Assembly (NCBI GenBank): GCA_001986395.2
Contig: MQVO02000019.1
Coordinates: 62,001 to 126,000, forward strand
Source of the DNA: Irpex lacteus
Taxonomy: Eukaryota; Basidiomycota; Agaricomycetes; Polyporales; Irpicaceae
Direction: 5' to 3'
Length of the DNA stretch: 64,000 nt
Both the position numbers and the translations under genes were made by a program. The stretch's first letter is position 1. Each line of letters opens with the position of its first letter. Of this stretch, positions 56,831-64,000 are shown in pieces. Under the pieces are notes generated by a model, which saw only the letters and a program-made list of their open reading frames with translations, was not told where the DNA came from and ran no database searches.

Positions 56831-59800
56831 AAAGGGCTCATGCGTGGCTTCTCGACTTTGAGCGACAGCTGGACCCTAAAGCTGAGTTTAAACTACACGT
56901 ATTACCTGGCATTAAATGCTTACCTCACCTTCCGCGATGTTTAACAAGGTTCCCTGTAATAGCGCACATGGGATGCGAATGCAGCCGCGGCTCGCATGTT
57001 AACTCAGAGGTTCGAGATTTGAACGTTTGAGTGACGGAGAGAGAGCGCTATCTGGATTAATCGTCGTTTATTAGTTCGTTGTTAGACTCATAAGTGGCCC
57101 AGACTAAACACCTTATGATCTCGCAGTCTTCTTGTTAAAACTTGCACGGCCGTACGTGGGGGTTACTTGCTAATAGTAAGCAAATTCTTGAGTCAGTACA
57201 CCTCTTGTCTATGGAGTACAAGGTAATACAAACTCACCAACGTTCTTGATAGATAGCAGTAAGCTACTTCACGTGGCATCTAACCTGTTGGTTGCCAAGT
57301 GGGCGGGCGTAGTCTAGCGTAATGTGAACTATCAGTAGCAAGTCCAAGTTCAAACCTAAATTAATGACGCACATGGTGGGAATGTACATACTCATCGTCG
57401 ATGAACGATTGATGCGACATCACCTACAAAGCCTAGAATAGACACAGCATCCGGGCATTATGCATGCAGCATGCTGATAACAAAGTCAGACTCTACACTC
57501 TCGCGGCAAAGATACTTGGAAACAGAACTTACATATGTCATCTTGGGAGGTTTTACAAGGGACGGCGAACGGGGTTCTGCACAGAGTAACCATCTGGGTA
57601 AATATCGAAATTCAGTTACTATGATAAATAACGAAAGCGAGATAACTTACATATAATCTCCACAGTAGCTTCGGCATACGTTGCCACTTCGCTGCATCAC
57701 GTACGCACTCTCTACAAGAGCGTTACATCGTTCTGACGGTACCTGGACAAGATCAGTACGAGAATATAGACTGCAATAGGAAATAGGAACAACTTACTGT
57801 TCAGATTCATAGTAGACCACCGAATACTAGTACGATAGTCCCGGGACCCGTATGTTCGTTTAACGTCGAACACGAGAGCAATCGCGAGGGTAATGACTTT
57901 AATATAACGCTAGCACTACTACAACAATACAAGTTTTTAGTCAGCAGGGTACAATATCTTCAATTAACGAAAGCCTGCTCACCAAGCATCATGATGAGAC
58001 GGAGGCTTCTAGTTGTCATCCTGGCCAGTGTGTTAAAGAGTGAGGCGGAGTGAACATAGTGGACATGAATAAATACGTGCGAGACAGACATCGAGAGTGC
58101 CATGAGAACAGTGAGCTGGTATAGAGGCGGAAGAGAGGAGAGAGGGACCAGGATGCTGCGTCTCTGCCTCATCTCCTGCTCCTTTTATACACAAACACGG
58201 CAGTCGCATGCCGTTGAACACCTGCGCACTTTTTGTCAGCACAGTTGATCAAAATCTAAGAAGGTCAGTAACAACTTGAAGGCTTCACGGCAGCCGCCAC
58301 TCACTATGAGGCCCGGAGATGAATATACTCAGTCTTGCGAGCAATTCGTCGTATGACTCGTTTCAAGGTACTGCATGAGAACGTCACCCCGTTTCCATGT
58401 ACGTACAATGTGATATCTTCCAGATGATATTTTCCGTGACTCGACTGGGGCGCAGATGGCCCAGCCGAGTTAGGGTCTCGTCCATGCATTAGTAACGAGG
58501 AGGATTCCCTCCTGTCCTGCAATCTTCCGTGTTCATTGCGGGAAAATCTGAAAAAATTGAAGTCACGTAAGTAGAGCGTCTCTCGCTTGGTGCACCCCTG
58601 AGCGTGATGCGGATAGCGAAGAGGCAAGTTGGAACACAGAAGCTTGAAATGCTCACCACTCGGATATACATGACAATCGCATACGACCAAGTTGGACCAC
58701 TCCGCAACAGTGACACACCATATTACATCCCTAGATTTTGAGCGCATTATCCATCAGACGCATATCGCATAGCTCCGAGTGGATGCAGGACGGCCGTCGG
58801 CCGTTAGCTGAATCTTCTGGCGGCGAAACGAGCAAATAGCGGTTGTTATCGTTTGCATTGAATGCTTGAGCGATTATAGTATGCTTAAGGGTTAAAAAAT
58901 ACCTGCAAGTCAGGTATTCAACTGATTTCTGTAAGAGTGCCAGGTGAGAGAAGAATGGAGAGAGTCTGTTTTGATAGCACGATGAGGTTCGATTGAGAGT
59001 CGCAGATGGACGAGTAAGCGTTTGATTGACTACCATATCGGGAAGTTGATCAGCGTGGTGGCGCAGATTGCGTCTAGATCCACAGACATCTCTGCGCTCT
59101 CACCTTGAGTTCTTGACTATGACTTTGCCCTTGACTGGACCTGTATTCGCTGGCTCAGCTTCAAGATACTCATCACCACTTGCTGCCATTAATACAATTG
59201 CGTCTAATATCTACGAGTACCCCTACAAACACCTGATATAGTGCGAATCATTGTCATGGTCATTTGGAGCATCCAGTTTGTCAACAGAGTATCTACAGGT
59301 CGTGATAACTTCAATTGAACATACACTAACCTTAAGAGACACACCACGAGGCTCAAGCGTGAAGCCACACAAGTTGCACATCTCTTGGCACTTAATGACT
59401 ATCAAGTGAGTAGTGTTTGCTGCATGTACTCACTACTACGACTCAATCATACTGAAGTAAGTTGCCCGAGTCTAAGATGTAGGTTGCTCAATGGTGTCGA
59501 CGACAGCAGAGCCAGCCAACAAGCTCTGACGAACCACAAGCAAGAGTGACATCGCTGTAGTATCCAATCATGAGCCCATCGGCTCTTGAGTAAGTGAGCA
59601 TCTTGTCATTAGTTTATCTCACTTGCCAGTTGGTTGCGCTGCTGCGTGCCCAGTCTCTATTCGTGATTTGGCATATCAGAACCATCCATCTAGATGTTGG
59701 GCAACACGGAGGTGTCCTCGCTAACAGCGGCCCTGGACATTTGAATGATTTGGGATGACAGCTCTGATTCGGGCACTCGCAACAGGCCAGACATTCTATT

Positions 59801-60540
59801 TGAATACAGGTTGAGTTCGATCAACTCATCCACATTCCAGACATCACAGGTAAGCGAGAGGCAGCAACCGGCAACCCATGTAACTGCGAGTCTGACGTTT
59901 CCGACAGAACAAGTTCACCCTAACCTAAGTTATTACTTGACGTGAATTTTACGGGCTGTATGCTTGAATTCAAAGGATAATGACTTTCACGCTATGAGTC
60001 CTCAGGCTATCTCTCGTGGACTTAGTTTCAAAGACGGAACCATGTCTCGGAGGCACATGTAAACGATCCTACTCAATCAGTCACCTCATTGCAAACATAT
60101 TGAATTCCGCCACTGGCATCGTTGCATAATTGAATGGCTCATGAGGCCATGAAGCAGGAAAAAACATTACTCCATCTGTAACATCTGAATTACGCAACAT
60201 GATTCCGTCTGAAACGTGCTAATGCATATTTCAGGCGAGATCATCTTGCATATCCAGCTGGTACAGTGATATTTGTGAGCTGCATGGTAGTTCAGAGACT
60301 CACCGTGATTTGTTGGAACAACTGTGTAAGCTAAAGAATGTCACGCAGGGATAGATTTGACAAGGCAGCATCAAACCGTCCCTGTCGAGACAGTCTTGCA
60401 TCTTCCAGCCCTCAAAAACTGAAACACGGAAGAAGAAATCTGTGGAATGAAGGTCTGTCAGCCTCGGCCAATATGTGAATTTACCGCCTACGCGCAGTGC
60501 TCAGTAAGTATAGGGCTCGACCGGTTGCCATTACGGTAGG
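56831..60540. other. 3.7-kb region without a convincing gene
   Basis: Minus frames at 58304-58747 (contains LPLRYPHHAQGCTKRETLYLRDF) and 58731-59036 have a flavour of F-box/LRR relics, with splice-like signals between them, but no complete model can be built. The rest shows only short frames. Composition is more AT-rich than the gene blocks. Confidence 0.4.
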
Positions 60541-61481
60541 GTGATCGCCCCAGGTTACCAAGATCGGAATGTACCGTCTTTCACCAGCATTCTCTTTGCA
60601 TCCACATTCCGCTCATGCTTCCCCCTCACCACTCACACCCACTGCGTTGCCACCACGCTCGAGTCCTTGCTCTCCGCAATGCCCCACTTGATGCTCAGAC
60701 CCTACACCAGGTTACTCTCACTCTCTCGAGAAGTCATATTAACATGTTCAGCTGAGCGCCTGCGGCTTAGCTGGATACGACGTGTACCGAACGACACGAT
60801 GAACGTCCGAGTGTATTTTCTTCTGCCACAACTTATGTGTGCCCTGTAAGTCATGATTAGGTTTAAATAGCTAGACGACGTGCTTACTCGTTTTGATGAC
60901 CTTCGTAGCTCATATCGAACTTGGTCGCGGAATGCCCCAGACGTCGCCATGAACAGACAATGTCGCGAAGCGACTTGTCTTGCCTCTTCGTCGACATGGA
61001 GAAAATCGAAAGCAATCGCACGTCACCTCTCGAGTTCGCTATACACAGAAGTATGTTCATACGGACACTTATTATTTGACTTTGTACGGATATTCACCGA
61101 ACTACAAAAAGTCGAAACCCTCGCGCTACATAACCTGAACAAGGTGAGTCCTTGCATCACAAGGGGACTAATACGGGAGAGCTCACCAGATAACTCTCGC
61201 TCCTGTAGCATTGGTCGAACTCACTATGTATTGGCGGTGCTTGCGTCGTCGACTCGAGAATACAAGCTCATGATATCGTGATGTATCTTCGTCTGGCGAG
61301 CGACATGCTGGGATCGAGGTGAGTACTCGGATTTGCGAGGTAATCAAAGCTAGAGCACTCACTGATATCTTGGTTCTCCAGCCCTAATCCGACCATCAAG
61401 CATCAAGAACTCTCGTGCGACGTACAACAACGTATTATGGTTCAACGAGCGACGTCGTACTTCTGTCGCGAGCTTCCTTGA
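60541..61481 (+). pseudogene. Possible relic of an intron-rich LRR/F-box-like gene
   Basis: Pieces joined by good splice sites: an open frame ending near 60848, then 60880-61143 (ends VETLALHNLNK before GTGAGT), 61209-61318 (HWSNSLCIGGACVVDSR ... LASDMLGS) and 61382-61481 to a TGA. The last three join in frame. LETLALHNL-type text fits leucine-rich repeats of F-box proteins, but I see no F-box and the order of frames upstream is ambiguous. The exon at 61209-61318 resembles the repeated exon-like segments further right, so this may be the origin of the array. Confidence 0.3.
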
Positions 61482-63903
61482 ACGACATACGACCAGCCTC
61501 GTCTCAAGAGGCTGGTACCCATGATGTAGCGACATATCGACGTCTACGGAGCAGAGTCTGGTGGTCTTGGTGTGTACTCGTGTTCGTAGGTGATCCAGTT
61601 CCGTGTACTGATTTGTATTCTTCGCCTTTCAGCCGTTTGCGAGCCGTATCGAGGCGTCGTGCGCGGAATTGAACACCGGGTTCGCGATATCACGATAGAT
61701 CGTCTTCTGGCGAGCAATGTCCTGTCGATTCTTATTATTAAAAAATAAAAAAGAATAAATATAAAGACGTGCCCACGCCCAGCTGTCTGGCGAGCGAGGC
61801 CGTCTGGTGTGAGTGGGTGCTCGCGCTAGCAGGTAGTCTAAAACAATACACTCACCTTATTTTCCTTCTCCCATAGATGTACTCAACTCCTGTTAATGCG
61901 GGGAGACATTCGTCATGGGTTAAGCCTCGCGATCACAATTTCGTAATGGATAGCCGTCCGGCGAGTAAGGTCTAGAGATAAGTAAGTACTTACGTCGTAA
62001 ACTCGATAATGATATGATACTCACCTGACGACCCTCGTTCTGTAGCCTTAACTCGATCTCTATGCACACCGTGCGCAGTTCCTACCATCGCGGACGCTGT
62101 TCCGGGATGGATCAAAGTCCCGCGAGTAGGGTTCTAGGATTGATAAGTAAGTATTCGTGTTATTATATAATTAAATCCACGTACTTACCTAATAACCCTC
62201 GTTCGACAGCCTCGACTACTCACAGATTATGCACGAGACTTGCACCGTCTGCTCAGGAAGTCTTGATCGTCGTGGCGCCGTGCTTGGCTGACGGACGAGC
62301 GACGTCTTGTCATCGCGAACGTCGTTTCACGACGGATCGACGCCCAACGAGCAGACTTTCACAGTTCATAAGTAAGTACCCGTGTTATAGAACAATTCAA
62401 ATCGTTATACTTACTGGATATCTTGTTTAACAGCTTTGGCGCACGTTCATGGTTCCAGCGAGCGAGGCCTTGCGTCGCGAACGGTTTTACGCAACGCATC
62501 GACGTCCGGTGAGCAAGGTTCCACTGTTAACAGGTAAGTATTATCGTCATAGAGTAATTAAGGCCACTGTACTCACCTGATAAGTCTCCTTTGATAGTCG
62601 TCACCGCACACGACGCCCACGCGTAAGTTACGTGTTGTTAACTTGAGACATGGGACGCGTTATCGAGAGGCCGTGTACGGCCAGCCAAGCGAGCGACGCC
62701 TTGACGTGTTGACGTCGCGAACTCGTTCCGCAACGGATCGACGCCCGACGAGCTGGCTCCTACATCCAATAAGTAAGTACCCGTGGTATAAGACATTGGA
62801 AATCGGTTATACTCACCTGATTCTTAACTCTTGTTTGATAGCTGCCACCGTGCACGACGCACACGGACGAGTCTCGCGTCGTTGACTTGAGACGTCGAGC
62901 TCGTTAGGATGGTCATACAAGACTATCCGGCGAGTGAGGTTTTGGATCGCGAACGTCGTTCCGTAACGGATCGACGTCTCGCGGTCAAGGCCCTGTGGTC
63001 AATAAGTCAGTATTCGCACTATTATTCAATCAAAACACTTTGCTCACTTGATAACTCTTGTACGATAGGCATCGTGCACGACGCCCATAGAGGAGTCTCG
63101 AGTCGCCAACTTGAGATGTCGAGACTGTAGACATGGTGGATCGACGTCCGACGAGCACGGTCCTGTGATCAACAAGTAAGTATTCGTGTTATAGAAGAAT
63201 CAAGAATACTTTACTCACCTGACATCTGTTGTTTGGTAGCCTTCACCGCGCACCACGGCCGAGTCTCGTCTCTTTAACTTGAGAAGTCGAGTGCGATATC
63301 GAGATGCCGTGTATAGCCACCCAGCGAGCGACGTTTTGGCATCGCGAACGTTGTTCCGCGACGGATCAACGTCCCATGAGCAGGATTCTGTAATTAACAA
63401 ATAGGTATTTGTGTTATCGTACAATTAAAACACTGTACTCACTTAACATCTCTCGTACGATAGCCACCACCGTGCACGACGCCCACAGACGAGTCTCGCG
63501 TCGTTGACTTGAGTGGTCGAGTGCGCTGCGGAATTGCCGTGATGGAGGTCTTGACCGAGAACGTCGTTCCGCAACGGATCGACGTCCGACGAGCAAGGTT
63601 GCGCTGTTAAAAGGTAAGTATTGGCATTATACAGCAATTAAGGCGACAGTACTCACCTGATAAGTCTCGTTTGATAGTCCAAGAACGGTGCCCACAGCCA
63701 ATTTTCACGTTAACGACTCGAGAAATCGAGTCCGTTGACGTAGTTGCAGTGTATAATTGACCGACGAGCGACATGTTACCGTCGCGAACGTCGTTCCGCA
63801 ACGGATCGTCGTCCAGCGAGTGAGGTACTATGGGTAATAAGTAAGTGTTCACGCTATCATGCAATTAAGGCCACTGGCTCACCCGATAACTCTTGTTTAA
63901 CAG
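61144..63903 (+). repeat. Tandem array of intron-like modules with exon-like spacers
   Basis: At least ten modules of 60-69 bases start GTAAGT (or GTCAGT/GTATTT) and end YAG, at 61982-62045, 62147-62209, 62372-62433, 62534-62597, 62773-62841, 63006-63068, 63176-63239, 63404-63463, 63614-63677 and 63841-63903. Less similar ones lie at 61144-61208, 61319-61381 and 61832-61876. Most contain a TACTCACCTGATAA branch-site-like block about 25 bases before the end. Spacers of about 100-175 bases share CATCGCGAACGTCGTTCCG and ACGGATCGACGTC. The part before many donors stays open in one frame (TDRRPTS...I, phase 1), but the first parts often carry TGA. The array reaches the window edge. Confidence 0.7.
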
Positions 63904-64000
63904 CCTCGGCGCACGTTCATAGATCCAGCGAGCGAGGTCTTGACCGAGAACGTCGTTCCTCGACGGATCGACGTCTCGCAAGCACAGTTCCGAGTCTACG

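Noticed and set aside
61144..63903. CRISPR-like array
   Set aside because: Repeats are too long, diverged and intron-like, in a eukaryotic genome; no spacer logic or cas genes.
63900..64000. Chromosome end
   Set aside because: No TTAGGG-type telomere repeat is present, so the subtelomeric reading rests only on gene poverty and repeats.

Overview
This window is nuclear DNA of a filamentous basidiomycete, very probably an Agaricomycete. Genes are dense and cut by many short introns (about 45-80 nt). Both copies of a FunK1-type fungal kinase are present, together with a Plavaka/Tnp2-type DNA transposase, an aromatic-type P450 and a GH3 beta-glucosidase relic. No rRNA, tRNA, CRISPR or bacterial feature was found. 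Gene models below were built by hand from splice sites, and the coding lengths of most of them close exactly in frame.

Left part (1-9 kb): the 3' end of an unidentified gene (+), a small conserved fungal protein (-), a complete PP6-type protein phosphatase catalytic subunit (SIT4/ppe1 group, -), a gene-poor stretch of about 2.7 kb, and a 12-exon cytochrome P450 (+).

Second part (9-24 kb): two nearly identical 3.1-kb arms in inverted orientation, each with one intact FunK1 kinase gene. They enclose a 24-exon DUR3-type urea/polyamine sodium:solute symporter (-) and a 9-exon MFS transporter (+). Just outside lie a 1.0-kb element with terminal inverted repeats, a decayed third FunK1 fragment, and one broken copy of a second inverted-repeat element whose other broken copy lies 26 kb away.

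Transposon-like part (26.5-36.5 kb, all on the minus strand): an intact 1092-aa uncharacterised protein with a Pro/Gln tract and a tandem exon duplication, an intact 322-aa SUN-domain membrane protein, and an intact 1271-aa Plavaka/Tnp2-like transposase. The SUN gene sits between the two transposon-style genes and may be cargo.

Ordinary gene block (36.8-51.4 kb): an LRR/F-box-like protein, a coiled-coil membrane protein, a RING E3 ligase, a WD40 protein, a Ser/Pro-rich single-pass membrane protein, two small hypotheticals and a multi-pass membrane protein with Asn-Pro-Val repeats.

Right part (51.7-64 kb): the second element copy, a GH3 beta-glucosidase gene cut off after its N-terminus, then about 10 kb without a convincing gene. 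That last stretch holds a 300-bp tandem repeat, degenerate repeats of about 440 bp, and from about 61.1 kb to the window edge an array of intron-like modules (GTAAGT, CTCAC branch site, YAG) repeated every 160-235 bp. This looks like a rapidly rearranging, possibly subtelomeric region, but no telomere repeat is visible.
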